A stretch of DNA of 64,000 bases, taken from contig CM046866.1 in the NCBI GenBank assembly GCA_025617745.1, positions 18,483,725 to 18,547,724 of the forward strand. Reading direction: 5' to 3'. The stretch is from Heliocidaris erythrogramma. Taxonomy: Eukaryota; Echinodermata; Echinoidea; Camarodonta; Echinometridae. The notes below the pieces were generated by a model. The model did no database searches. It was not told the DNA's origin and saw only the letters and a list, made by a program, of their open reading frames with translations. The translations under genes were made by a program, and so were the position numbers. Below are positions 33,990 to 46,186 of the stretch, one piece after another (the stretch's first letter is position 1; each line of letters opens with the position of its first letter).

Positions 33990-35761
33990 TGGTTCAGATT
34001 AGTGATTTAGTTTTAGGTTTAGGAAGAATATAACATGCAGACATCTATCGGGGGATGCTTCAAATTCAAATTCGATACAATGGTAAAAGAATATATGAAA
34101 GCAAGATTAGCCAAATTTATAAGCATTTAATTTAAGTGCCCTGAAAGAAAAGTCAATGAATCATACCTAAGATTTTACTGTTGAAATGATCCAATGGCTA
34201 TATTCAAGTTGATGATGAAACTTTCCTTAGAATAAGCTTTTCTTATACTATAAATATATCTATGCTAAGTCAATTGTTTTCTTGCAATTTTGATGAAGAT
34301 TCTAATATAGGAGATATAGGAGAGTTTATACATTGGGGGGGGGGGGGGTGGAGGGGGGTTAGAAAAACAAAGAAGAAAAAGATTAGACGGCTGGTAGGGC
34401 ACGTGGCATATGAACTGATATTAACTGATACGAATAATGTTAAAAATGAAAATCTATCCCATCCCGCCTTTTCATGGGGAGCGGGGGGGGGGGGGACATG
34501 CATTTTAATGCACTGATAACAATAGCGATAAGACTGTATACCGACAATATAATGAGTCATTTACAGTGGTCATTTATATACGGCGGTGGCGTTCTAGACC
34601 CCGGTTCGATTCGCGGCAGAGATGTAAATAAAACATACAATCACAAAATGTAGTGCAAAGTCGCAAACGCCTACGGAAAATACAGTATGTGTATGAGTTT
34701 ATTAAGAGGAGGGGGCTGCCCCTACCCCCTGGAAATGTGATGAACGCACACGGTCATTATAGCAAATGATTAAAAGAGTAATACGTAGAAACTTAGGGCA
34801 CATGAATCATAAATTACGAATGTGAGAGAAAATATAGAACACTTGGGTCTCTTATATGAAACAGTAAAGAAATACAGATGAATAATACTCATACGGAAAT
34901 ACGAAGGATTATCATACATGAACATTTTATGAAACTGAAAGTGATAGAATTATCGTCTATTCACATTCCTTCCATACCCCATGTCTCTCTTAACCGCGTT
35001 CGGGACTGCGTGATAAGGAAAACAATTCCTGCCGAGTTAAATCCATTATTCCTCAAAAATCGAAACCATCTGCCCACCTCCGTCTCATGCCATCTTCCTC
35101 GAGCAGTGATGATGAAATGTGATTCTATTCGAGATATGAGAACAATCGGGGCACATGAAGAGCACTACACTATGCATGAACTAGAAAAAGTGCTCCATTC
35201 ATCTGTGATTGAACAAATTCCTTTAAAGTGATTTGGTAACTATATGTAGAGGCTCGATAAAATCTGAGCTGCTTGGCCTTACATGCTATCAGTGTAAAAT
35301 CAGTGTAACATCATGTAAAAATGGGGGGGGGGGGGGGGGAGCACTTCAAAATCATCATATCCTTCACAAAAGTAAACATATGCAAGTGACCGGAAATGCC
35401 AGACTCATTTCCCCCCATAGACTCAGTGTAAGACTAAAGCGTATGTGCCTGGCTATTTATTTATCCTTCTGAACATCATTATACAAGACAGATATCAAAA
35501 TTCAACAATTTATTAAATCAAGCCTCCACAAAGTTACCGAATCCCTTTAAATTCAACCTGTTTTAAAATAGCTTTGTGGTTTTTATGAAGTAATTCTGAT
35601 TGACAGTGGCACAATGCACTTGTGTGTGAAGTTCGGGATGAGATTTTTTTTCGTTTTTGAAAAAACGTCTATTATGAGCCTTTTGAATATTTTTTTTTTG
35701 GTCGAAACACATATTGAGATAATATTATGGAACCTTTAAGTTTATGATTCTATTTGGAATG

Positions 35762-35999
35762 GAATAGACCGTTTCGGCAATGTATGCAAATTTTATACAT
35801 ACCTTTCAAACAAAGGTTGTTCTTGACAACCTCAAAGCTTGCCGGAGGCTTGCCTGACATAGCAACAAATAATGTATGCAAACTGGATTCCAAGCATTGA
35901 GGTTCATTTATAAAAAGCAGGTTAATGGAATAGCTCGTCACTAGGTGCTCAGCGAATATATGTGCATAAATTTGTATACATTACGGAAGTGGCCTATTC
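35762..35999. mobile_element. MITE copy 1, GAATAGACC termini
   Basis: The left end GAATAGACCGTTTCGGCAATG and the reversed right end GAATAGGCCACTTCCGTAATG are inverted repeats. A second copy at 44496-44719 matches across its length, including CAAAGGTTGTTCTTGACAAC and TAATGTATGCAAACTGG. A small interior insertion (GGAGGCTTGCCT region) distinguishes this copy. Confidence 0.8.
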
Positions 36000-36239
36000 G
36001 ACAGAGAGGATTACTTTTTTTGGTAAGAATATTTCCTGTGATTCCAATCGGCATGAATGAAATCCCCATGAGTATGAAAACTACAGCATTATCATTATTG
36101 AATAATCTTTTGTGGTGATGAGTGAGTTAAATTTAGTAGATTAACTTTGCACGACATTGTCAATCATAATAACGCTAATAATTAGAGCCCAAAAAGAAGC
36201 CACTAAACGATGCCAAAAATCTAACAGGTGCAAAAAGAA

Positions 36240-36264
36240 GAGAGATAGAGAGAGAGAGAGAGGG

Positions 36265-36295
<31 letters not shown>

Positions 36296-36311
36296 GAGAG
36301 GGAGAGAGAGA

Positions 36312-36350
<39 letters not shown>
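36240..36350 (+). repeat. (GA)n microsatellite
   Basis: About 110 bases of GA dinucleotides with occasional GGGA interruptions. The long frames on both strands here are repeat artefacts. Confidence 0.95.
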
Positions 36351-36351
<1 letters not shown>

Positions 36352-37103
36352 AATGGGAATATCTTGTGGTGTCAAAGAATCATTTTTTTTCCAGTTCAGA
36401 TTTATTTCAATCTCCATAAAAGATAAAAAGATACACGCAAAATACAAATACATAGAAATATTACAGTAGAAGAGATTACATCAAAAATTGAAAGTCGAGT
36501 TATGGGGAGGGGTATTGCTTGAACATACTATTGGTCCCTGAGGCTGAGGGTAAATATTTTTTTTCAGCACTAACCAGCATGCACAGTCTCATACATTCTA
36601 GATCGAGGAAGGTATGTGTGGTGCTGGGTAGGTCCATGGGTTAACAGCGGCACAGAATGTGCTGGCCAACATCCCGACAGGTTTGTCATGGATTTACCGT
36701 TTTGGCTTTTGATAGAACCTGACAAGTGAATACCAAAGTATTCAGACCACGTTCCTAGGCACTGCGCAGCTCAATTCTCCTCGTCACTAAAAATCTTTCC
36801 CACTGATTTCTTCTAAACAATTTGTATGTGTCTGTCTTTTTTTTGTATGAGATTTTACCTTCTTATAGATCTTACAGAATATAAAAATTTATCTCTGCTC
36901 TGTTTCATTCTTTCCATCTCTCTCCCCTCAGTTATTCTTTATCTCCATCTGGGGGAGGCAGGGTCGAGTGATTGTCAGATCATCTCAGCCGACAAACTTC
37001 AAATCACGAGCATGGCGTTTACTATATACAGACGAATACTGAAGAGACATTTCGTGAAGACTCAACTTTTCAAAGATCCAGAATATACAAATAATAACGT
37101 ATT

Positions 37104-37430
37104 CATTGGCGGATCCAGGGAGGGGCACTTCCGGCCCGTGCCCTTCCCCCTTTGGAAGAAAAGTATGCATTTTGACCATAGACGATCCGCCATTTTCTCG
37201 ATTGTGCCCCCCCCCCCCCTTTAGAATGAAGACCTTTTTTTTGTGTGTGTGTGTATTTTTTTGCTTGTCAGGGAATTATGGAGGGGAACTGGACCCCCAT
37301 AACCCCCCCCCCCCCTAGCGACTTTTCGAGAAGCTGGCGAGACCCCCAAAATACGGGTCTACCTTTTCCAAAAGTTGACAAACCTTCCTTTGTGTGCCCC
37401 CTCTTATACTCAATCCTGGATCCGCCCCTG
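37104..37430 (+). mobile_element. hAT-like MITE with 8 bp duplication (7/8)
   Basis: The left end CATTGGCGGATCCAGGGAGG and the reversed right end CAGGGGCGGATCCAGGATTG form inverted repeats. The flanks aacgtatt (37096-37103) and aacatatt (37431-37438) match at 7 of 8. It is 327 bp with two C runs and no coding capacity. It is the same family type as 39576-39818. Confidence 0.85.
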
Positions 37431-37582
37431 AACATATTCATAAATAATTTTAATTTTAATGAGTGGGTGTTGATAGACATTGTTAATTCGATTTGTTGTA
37501 GTTCTCTATTTAGTTCTGTCCAAGGTAAGGACAAAAGAAAAGAATACGCTACACGATGGAGCACTTTGACTATTAAAGTTTC

Positions 37583-37850
37583 GAACGGGGGGGGGGGGGG
37601 TACTCGTTTTTCCGAAGGTTCGTAATTCCCAAGGTTCCTTTCGAGAAATGACATGTTCTATTACATTTTTGGAATTATGAACCTTTGGAAAAAGGAAACC
37701 CATTTCATTTTCGGAATTTTATTTTTTCGGAATTATGACCCCCCCCCCCCCCCTCTTTTTTTTTCATTTTCGGCATTACGAAGCTTCGAAAATATAGGAA
37801 ACTTCGGAGTATCGAAAATTCGGAATTATGAACATTCGGGAAAATGACAG
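37583..37850 (+). repeat. Degenerate short-unit repeat built on TTCGGAATTATGAAC
   Basis: The word TTCGGAATTATGAAC or its complement recurs with variation at least seven times, interrupted by a G run at the left and a C run near 37739. Unit spacing is irregular, about 20-40 bases. It is a minisatellite-like tract, possibly the inside of a G/C-run element. Confidence 0.65.
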
Positions 37851-38319
37851 TTTCAAACCTTGTTTGACATATTTCCGAAACCACTGCTCGAAACTTTGCG
37901 CCTCTTCATTCTAAATGATGTTAGAGATGTTGTTTTAAGGCAGTGGGTGTGATACTAACAGCAACAAATTATACTGACAAAGTCGATTTATTCCTGCATG
38001 ACATTTCGTTGATAAACCCAACAAATCCTTCATTCCTCCTTCGGGTCTTCAAAAGGACGTGTTTCCTGCATGGAAGTTGGTGTAGCCAGTGAAGTCATTG
38101 AGATAGGAGGCAGCAACTTACACTATTGAATAGTGCTAGGTTCACGATTGCATCGACAGGCGTCTTGGTATAGAAGGAGGGATTGACGAACAATTGAAAG
38201 TTGGCACCGTTTATCTGTGTGTCTATTATGCGCTTCCAAAGAGATACATGCATTTATTTAGCCTTGCTGTCTTAAGAAGGCGCTGAAGTACCTATTTAAT
38301 TCAACTGGATGCAAATTTG

Positions 38320-38432
38320 ATGCAAATGTAGATAAATCCCAAAGGACAATATTATAGTGCCGGGAAGGGATTCGAGTCCCCTACCCTGTGATCTACACTC
38401 TGGTAACTTATCCACTAGACTGTGGTCAACAC
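38320..38432 (-). mobile_element. tRNA-derived SINE, truncated
   Basis: The minus strand reads GACCACAGTCTAGTGGATAAG (box A region), then GGGGACTCGAATCCC (box B), then GCACTATAATATTGTCCTTTGG and ATTTATCTACATTTGC. The segment after box B resembles that of the SINE at 62765 (CTAGTGCCCTTTGG, CATTAATCTTCATT), so the two probably belong to one family. Confidence 0.65.
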
Positions 38433-39575
38433 GTACCTCTACAAGTTGTCTCAGTTCGGGGGAGGGCGTCACCCCTTGCCTGTTTGTTTGTATATATGCC
38501 ATGCTGATACGATTTAAAGGTTGAAAGAGGGCGAGAGATGTAATCCTTTCCAACATTTATTGAGAATGAATCGGGCTCTGCCCTTCCGTGAGCAATGACA
38601 CCAAGACACGTATACACATAACTGTCATCGATGTGGGAAACATTTACGAGTTAGGGGGAAAGGCATCTCGATATTTCATTTCATTTTCATATCATTTATT
38701 CATTTTCCAGTACTAATAAAAAGACAATCAAAATACAAATCACAATTTACATTTGATAGTATAAAAAGACAGAAAAAGAAATACAAAGAGAAACAAACAT
38801 ACAAGCGTACTTGATAAAACGGAAAAAAGTAATTAATAATCTCGATATAATTGCGATCCTTCAAATACAAAAATCCGGATTGAACAGCTGATGTGTTTGT
38901 AACCAATACAAACAGTCAGAAACAATTTATACATAATTACACGTAAAGATTTTTGCCATTTTTTCACGGAAAATTCCTGGCAGTCAGGATGCCGGGAATG
39001 CCCATTTTTCCACAGTACACAGACCGCGGTTTAAATATGAGAAAATGTTTATTGAACAGTGTTTTATGTCGGGCGATTGTAAATATATGCTGATTTCCGG
39101 TGAACCAACAAACTTGCTGTTTTTTTTACAGGAAAAAGACTGTAAAATTGAAATAACGGCAATAACTTGTAATTTCAAGGGCCAAAAACCTGTAATTTTA
39201 CAGTTATTTTACATGTGTATCCAGAGGCGGAATTCTGAAGAAAAGAAAGTTAGGGCACGCTTCTGAAAATCACAATTAAAGCGGCATATTTGTTGTGAAA
39301 TTGAAATATATGCAATTTCAGTTTCAAAAGAGGGGCACCCAGGGAATTTTTTATACAAATCCACCACTAAGCCTATCTTCCTGCATTTAGGTAGCCTTTG
39401 TTTTTTTTAAATTCTTATTTATTCTTATTGCTATTTTGCGTCACATAAATATTGTTAGAATATAGTATAGTTTATAGTATCCAGCGAGTTTGTTTTCTGA
39501 TTGTTTGGACGACGAGGTTCATATCATTACACCTCTGCTTCATCGAAAACCTCTGACTTCTCATTCATATCCTCC

Positions 39576-39818
39576 CACTAGCGGATTTTTTTTTTTTTTT
39601 TTTTTGGGGGGGGGGCACGACCCCAAAATGTGTCCACTTTTCAAATTTTCGTCCCAAATTTTGAGTGAAAAGACATCCCAAATGAAGAAAACTTTTATTA
39701 AAACTATGCTTGCATGTCAGTGAATTTTTGCTAAAAAATCTTTAAAACTCCTTCTCCTTGTCAGAAAATCTCTTAAATTGTGTCCCCCCTCTGTTTTACA
39801 AAATCTGGATCCACCCTG
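39576..39818 (+). mobile_element. hAT-like MITE with 8 bp duplication (7/8)
   Basis: The left end CACTAGCGGATTTTT and reversed right end CAGGGTGGATCCAGATTTTG are inverted repeats. The flanks tatcctcc (39568-39575) and tatcctca (39819-39826) match at 7 of 8. A T run and then a G run follow the left end. 243 bp, non-coding. Confidence 0.8.
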
Positions 39819-40986
39819 TATCCTCATCCCCAGACAGCTTAACATACATGTTCTTCATCACTCGCATCCATAAAGATGACATCTGGTCCCGAGGCACTCA
39901 CTAAATATATCCTCGGCTCATCACTCTTGACAAGATGTCATAACAATGTCAAAAATCACCTTTTCTCAGACTTCCTTTTGCCACCAACCTCGACCCTTCC
40001 CCGGTCTTCTTGTCTTCGATTGCTACCCGGCATCTTAACTTGCATGTATTAGTTCCCCTTCACACGCACACATTCATCCTCCCTTACCTCGTATCAAGCG
40101 TCACGTGGCCCTAGTTTCCTAAATGATTCGATTGGATACAATCATGAAAGTTCATCTGTAAAGATATTGAAGAGTTAAACTTTTGATCTCAATACAAAGA
40201 TATTTACCTCCGCAATTTTCAGCTGTTCAGCTGCAGCCTACAATATTATCATTGGCATACAAAATGTTTTTTCTTGGAAAAATGCATTTAAAAAAGAAGA
40301 TTTGTGGCTCTTCAGAATATCAATTTGGTGCAATAATTTCCTAGGTCATATACATATTTTCCTTCAGTAGTTCTAGAGTTTGACCATCAGACAACAATAA
40401 CGAGTACCTTTGTTACGTACAAGAGCATTCAATATGTATCAGGTAACAAAAAAACAAAAAATCCTAAAATTTATAACAATGAAAAATGTTCCCATTTTAG
40501 ATATGGCATGTTTGTTTATCACTGTGTTATTTTTCTCTTGAGAACGGGCATAGATTAAACTGTCAAGCCCATTTCCATCAACTTGTTTGGCAGTCTTAGA
40601 CTCTACGCACAATGGACTCCATCAGATTGTCCAGTATTGTTGTCATTGTGTGGATTCTGGCCTGGACCTTTTGTGATATAGAATTGCATTCTAACTACAA
40701 CTTGGCTGTCCATCATCAGGTTGCTTTCATGGCCATATACAATAAGTCACTGTTGAGGATGGAATATGATCCTAAAAGTTACAAAAATATATAAATATTA
40801 TCAACGAGTCATCCTCACATTCTACGCATCGGCTGCCCCGCCCCCTCCCTTTAGGTGATAATACCATTCAATAAGATTATACGTTCTACAAAATCCCATC
40901 CTTTGAATGGAGTCCCTCCCTCCATCCTTTCCAAGTCTAAATCAATTCATTTGCCAATGTACCCTCCCCCTGTCTCACTTAAAGTT

Positions 40987-41160
40987 CAGGGACTCATCCA
41001 GGATTTTTTGTAAGGGGGCGGCACAATTTTTGTTCGATAGTCGTCACTCTTACTAAAAAAATATTCGTACAATCAAGCAAACCAATTAAAAAAAAGGAAC
41101 TAGTACCCCCTCCCCGCCCCCCCCCCCAAAAAAAAGGGGGGGGGGGGAGCAAGCAAGCAA
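40987..41160 (+). mobile_element. hAT-like left terminus, incomplete
   Basis: CAGGGACTCATCCAGGATTTT begins at 40987 and is followed by AAGGGGGCGGCAC, like the TGGATCC-type termini at 37104 and 39818. A run of C and then G follows near 41118-41148. No right terminus or target duplication was found and the end is nominal. Confidence 0.4.
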
Positions 41161-41513
41161 AAACAAAATATATATATATACAAATAAAAGTACACGGGGA
41201 CATAGGTCCGAATCCCCGTGACCCCCTCCATGTGGATCCGATTATGAATATCTACACCTAATGACACAGGCACCGTCTGCCCTTCCTTCCGTTTCCCATC
41301 CTTCTCTAAACCCCCTTGATAATCTTATAACTCTCCTAACGTCTGCAACACGGAGAAGCCGGGAGTGGAGGAAACTAGTTGTTAAAATGGATCCCTTGGC
41401 CCAATAATGGACAGTCAGAGAAAAGTGCAGTCGCCTCCCCTATACGGTCTAATTTGGTCTAAATCAACCTATAATTTACTTTGAGCTGAGTAATACATGC
41501 TTGGTAACTGATA

Positions 41514-41772
41514 CAGTGGTGGAGCAGGTGTCCAGCCATTGAGGGAGCACTGCATGACGTCATGGAGGGAAAGGGGGAGGGGCAGCGGAAATGCCAAGTG
41601 GATGAAATGTGAGGGAGAACAGAGTGAGAGGAGGGTGGGGGAGGGGTCGTTTCACTTTCTTTTCACATTGCCTTTCCCATCTCCTTTTCTATCTCTCTCT
41701 GTATTTGTTTTCTCACCAGTTGATGAGGGGGAGGGGGCACATGATCCCATGCCCCTTGTATCTACCCCACTG
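41514..41772. mobile_element. Possible hAT-like element
   Basis: CAGTGGTGGAGCAGG at 41514 and the reversed CAGTGGGGTAGATACAAGGGG ending at 41772 could be inverted ends, and G-rich patches lie inside both. The flanks (aactgata and atcagatc) do not match, so the pairing is uncertain. Confidence 0.35.
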
Positions 41773-42169
41773 ATCAGATCAAAGTCTCCATTGCCTCCGT
41801 GGACGTTTGCTGCAACTACGGTTCGGCAAGGATGTGTTGATTTTAGAGGAAAGGGGGAAAGGATATTGATCATGATAAGGGGAGTGGTCCATCAATGTAC
41901 CATGAAGAAAGTTTGTCAACAAAAGGATGATGCCCGAATTATGCCCGAATTATGAGCACTATTGAGTGAACTACGACTTGTTATTATACACACGTGCACT
42001 GTCAACACAAGTGCATTAAAGGTCTAGTTACCAGCATGGCTTTACCAATATTAGATCAATATCGCCATTATAATTTCGTCGTATCTCCGCCTTTGGAATT
42101 CATTGTTAACAACTTATTGTCAACATCAACTTTTATAACCGATGTAATTTCAATACAATCGCAATCAAC

Positions 42170-42290
42170 AACCTCCTCCTTCCCATTATCATTATCATCA
42201 CCATCATCAATATTCTCCTCCTCCTCCTCCTCCTCCTCACCATCAGCATCTTCAATATCACAATCAGCATCATCGTCATTGTCATCACTA
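42170..42290 (+). repeat. TCC/TCA trinucleotide tract
   Basis: Imperfect TCA, TCC and ATC triplets over about 120 bases with a pure CTC run near 42214-42237. The Ser-rich frame here is a repeat artefact. Confidence 0.85.
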
Positions 42291-44495
42291 TTGGCCTACA
42301 GTGGGTCTAATAGGCACTTGTATTTCTACAGGAATCTCTAGAGGAATCCCCTGCTCTCTCTTTCCCTTCCATTTTTCAAATATTTTTTGCCAATTCAGGG
42401 GGGGGGGGGGGGAGGGGGGCAAAGAGCCCCCTGGTACCCTACGAATCCATACACCAAGTAATACTCATACACCAAGTATTACTATGAACAACATCACCTC
42501 CATTCCCCCTGAAATATTACTTTTTCATATCGCAAAGAAACATACAAATGTTGATTTCACATCTCACATTTTCCAAGCAAGACACTTCCTCATTTTTTTC
42601 ACATACAACGACATACAACTTAAAGTGAATATCTCTCTTAAAACTTCAAATCATATTTCTTTGTCAACCATCTTGGACATGCAGGCAAGACAGAAATTCA
42701 AGACCAAGAAAGCTCATCATAATTTTGTCCTCACAGAGGTTTTTAATGCGTGTTACATTTCAAGGTCACGTAAGAACAAATCAAAGAAGTCCATCAAATG
42801 ACTGAAATCAAAAGAAAAAGAGGCAAAATTAATTATGATTGACATCATAATAATAATAATATACATGTACAGCAGTAAGACAACAAAACATATTACAACC
42901 AACATATGAAAAGTTTCTACTAGCTAAATGAGAAGTATTGCAGCACAGAGATTTAACTGAGGCTAACATAAATATTATAAGAAGAATGCAAAAGCTTACA
43001 TAAAGCACATTCCTCAAAAACAAAATCCGTTTTAGTATAGAGGAAGAAGTTACATCGAGATTTCTGATTTATAAGACAGATACACAAAGAGTAAACTAAA
43101 ATGTGATATATCAGCTTACGTACCAGTACATAAGCCCTAATTCTAATGATTAGTATATAAATCAGCTCATTTATAAAACAGCTTTATGTTCAAACAATAC
43201 TATGAAAAAAAAAATACAGGGTAGTACATTTCAGATACAGAGCGATAGGACTGAATTCAGGTTCCCTAATACTAGGATTGGCATTGCAACTTGCAAACAA
43301 TTTCAGAGTAAATTCACGGTAAATTCAAAGTTTACAAAGCGATATAAAATAGCTCACTGCATTATACAACCACTTGAGAAATAGGGGACTATGTTTGATG
43401 CTTTTTAATCCTTTAGAGTACTACAGCAGTACAAACTTTGATTAAATCATTTCACTAATGTATCTTTTTACCCCCATCAGAGGGTATTAGTACTACAAAC
43501 TATTATACCATTCCTTTTGTCAATAGTAAATTAATTACTTAAATAAATGAACAGACTGTAAAGTAAATCCATGGTGGCATGTGAAGGTTAACATTTATTC
43601 TTACACCATAATAAGTAATTTCTGCCACCTTATAATCCAAAAAGTTATTACTTAACCCACTGGATCTAGTATACTATGGAATTATATATGATGATGCTTA
43701 TGCCAAGAATATATTTACTTTTATCACAAATGATTAGCAAATTTTAAAATCAAATCAAATATATATGAGTACCTTTGGGGTAATACACCTTCAAAGACTC
43801 CAATTTGATTAAGAAATTACTCTTACATTTACATGTCTTACTGGAAAATATTATTATAATATGTGAGTTTTTAGCAAATATTTGTCACTGACAAGTTTTG
43901 ATTAATGAAGGTTTCATATCGGCTCTAAACATAAATTCTTTACTTTACTTCTACAGTATGGTGAAATGATCATTACAGGTATGTCAATAAAGACTGTATT
44001 TAAATTTCTAACATAAAATCCTAGCACTAAAAGCCAGCTAGCAAAAATGCAGCCTACAATTTGATCATTGGTAGCATTGTATATTACAGGGCAAAGAAGA
44101 ATATAAGTCACTGGGCAAGAAATTAATAATTATTTAGCCATAATAGCAGCATTCTGAAATAGCAACTTGGCAAATTTTGTGTCACCAAATAATTTTGTTA
44201 CACTTGGCAAAATGCACTGTGCTGTGACATTAACATATGTGAAAACAAGACAAAACATAAGTAGAAAGTGACATTTCCCTTTAAATACAATCAAGAGTAC
44301 AATTATGTAAATACATCATTAGCATGAAATAACTTCCTGTGCAGTTTGATACATTGTGTTGTACATTTCCAAAAGAAATCTCATACTAACTAGATGGTTA
44401 AGCTCTTTTTAATTTGAAGCTTTGGAATTTACAGATCCATCAATATGGAAAAACATAAAGCAGCCTTTGATGAGACTACGAAATGAATTGAGGCT

Positions 44496-44719
44496 GAATA
44501 GACTGCTTCGGTAATGTTGCAAATTTTATGCATACTTTCAAACAAAGGTTGTTCTTGACAACCTGAAAGCCTGCCGGACATAGCAACAAATAATGTATGC
44601 AAACTGGATTCCAAGCATTGAGGCTCATTTATAAAAAGCAGTTTCATGGAATAGCTCGTCACTAAGTGCTCAGAGAATATATGTGCATAAATTTGTATAC
44701 ATTACAAAAGCGGTCTATT
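44496..44719. mobile_element. MITE copy 2, GAATAGACT termini
   Basis: The same family and orientation as 35762-35999, about 85-90% alike by eye. The ends are GAATAGACTGCTTCGGTAATG and CATTACAAAAGCGGTCTATT. Both flanks carry tga next to the ATAGAC tips, which may be a 3 bp duplication. Non-coding. Confidence 0.8.
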
Positions 44720-46180
44720 GACAAAGCACCTGGATAGTCTTCATACAATAACCATTTGAATTAAAATACAACTTCAAAACAGTTCAAAACAGTTCAAAAC
44801 AGTCCATGCTTGCAGAGACTGTATGAAGTTTGGGCCAGGCTTGAAAGAGAAGTGTATCCAGGCCTGAAAGAAATTATCCTGTTTGAAATATGGTTTGCAC
44901 TTCACAGAAGAATAGGATAAAGCAGATAGATAACAAGTAGATGAAAATAGAGAAGGGGTTCAGAAAGAGAAGAGAGATATATAAACAATGAGACATACAT
45001 TCTATGCATGGCACTGCCTATGCTTTTGAGGATGTTTTTAAACAAAAAAATACAAGTAATATCACAAAACAATCTTACTGAAATACTCATAACACTCAAA
45101 TCCATCACATCATACATTTAGGTGAGGATAACAACAATGTTCTGATAAATAAGAAATTAAGAAAGAGACATCTAAGAAAAAGCCACTGAATTGTTGTTCT
45201 TGACAAAAGATGCTGTTGCACTGCAACACATTTTTCATGTACAAAACATCTCATCATTTCAAATATCACTTGGTTTTACCATTAAAAAGCTTGAACAATA
45301 TTTCTTTGTTCAGCAACCTGATGAAAAAGAATTGAAAATAAAACCAATATCAGCATCATTTTGCAAATTCTAGCTTAGATGTACATAAGCACATGAAATA
45401 TCTCATCTTGTTAACATATAATGAACAATAGTTGTCATCATTTTCAATATAATAATCAATGACATGAAATAGTAATTACTATTTGCTATATCTTGAACTT
45501 AATGTGACAAATGAACTTATGATTCAACGAGCAATACACCCTACTGACATCTGCAATTGTATAAAACAAATTGTGGTAGGGCGACTATACATCTAGCATA
45601 ATCAAGTGCATTTTGATTGCAATATAAGTAATAACAACAAACCATCCCTGGCATATAAACATCAACATATGTACCTTCATATGTCATATAAGAGATACAC
45701 TCTGTTCAACATGGAAAGTAGCACTACATGTCTAGATTACACGAACAATGAACAAAATACACCATACACTATGACTGTATCGGGATCCAAATGTGCACAA
45801 GAAACCAATTTACCATCATCAGTGCTCAGTACACATTGCTAATTAACAGTGAATATTCAAAGACATGACGTATCTTGCTTCAAGTTTTACGATACTTAAA
45901 TCACCAACTTTTCATCTATGAGGTGACTACTTAGAGAAACAAACATTGCATTTACAACACAAGAGCACCGTTGGCTGTTGACATTTTACAAGGACCAAGA
46001 TTTTGTACAAATCACTGTACTAGCAAACTATACACTGCATGTGATTCAAAGCATATACATACCAAGGAGCTTCAAACACAAGCTCCTTGACAATACCAGT
46101 ATAAATTAATCATATCATGCAAAGTTTAGCTTTAAAAACACACACAAAAAAAAAAGGAAAAAAGATGAGAGTACAAGTGC

Positions 46181-46186
46181 TTTATT
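46181..46186 (-). terminator. Candidate GARRE1 distal poly(A) signal
   Basis: On the minus strand AATAAAGCACTTGTACTC is followed by a T-rich then GTGTGTG stretch, a good arrangement of poly(A) signal and downstream element. If used, the GARRE1 3'UTR would be about 8.5 kb. Alternatives exist closer to the stop. Confidence 0.35.

Larger units (their letters stand above)
33990..42830. other. Intergenic repeat-rich region
   Basis: No conserved gene was recognised. It holds simple repeats, G/C homopolymers (about 34335, 34484, 35323, 37207, 37302, 37588, 37739, 39605, 41118, 42398), MITEs and a SINE, listed separately. A tRNA-like box-B word GGTTCGATTC at about 34602 may mark another SINE remnant. 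A 117-codon frame at 34878-35231 and a 60-codon frame at 40612-40794 show no convincing homology. Confidence 0.6.

Noticed and set aside
34878-35231. 117-codon plus-strand frame
   Set aside because: Starts with ATG and ends at TGA, but shows no domain, signal peptide or splice context. It lies in repeat-rich intergenic DNA, and its length is possible by chance.
36157-36453. Arg-Glu and Leu-Ser frames on both strands
   Set aside because: Artefacts of the GA microsatellite.
40612-40794. 60-codon frame beginning MDSIRLSSIVVIVWILAWTF, reminiscent of a GPCR membrane helix or signal peptide
   Set aside because: One hydrophobic stretch only. No neighbouring helices or splice signals were found, and a stop lies just upstream in frame.
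41190-41225. GGTCCGAATCCCCGTG resembling a tRNA box B
   Set aside because: No box A at the right distance; it is explained by a short CACGGGGA/TCCCCGTG hairpin.
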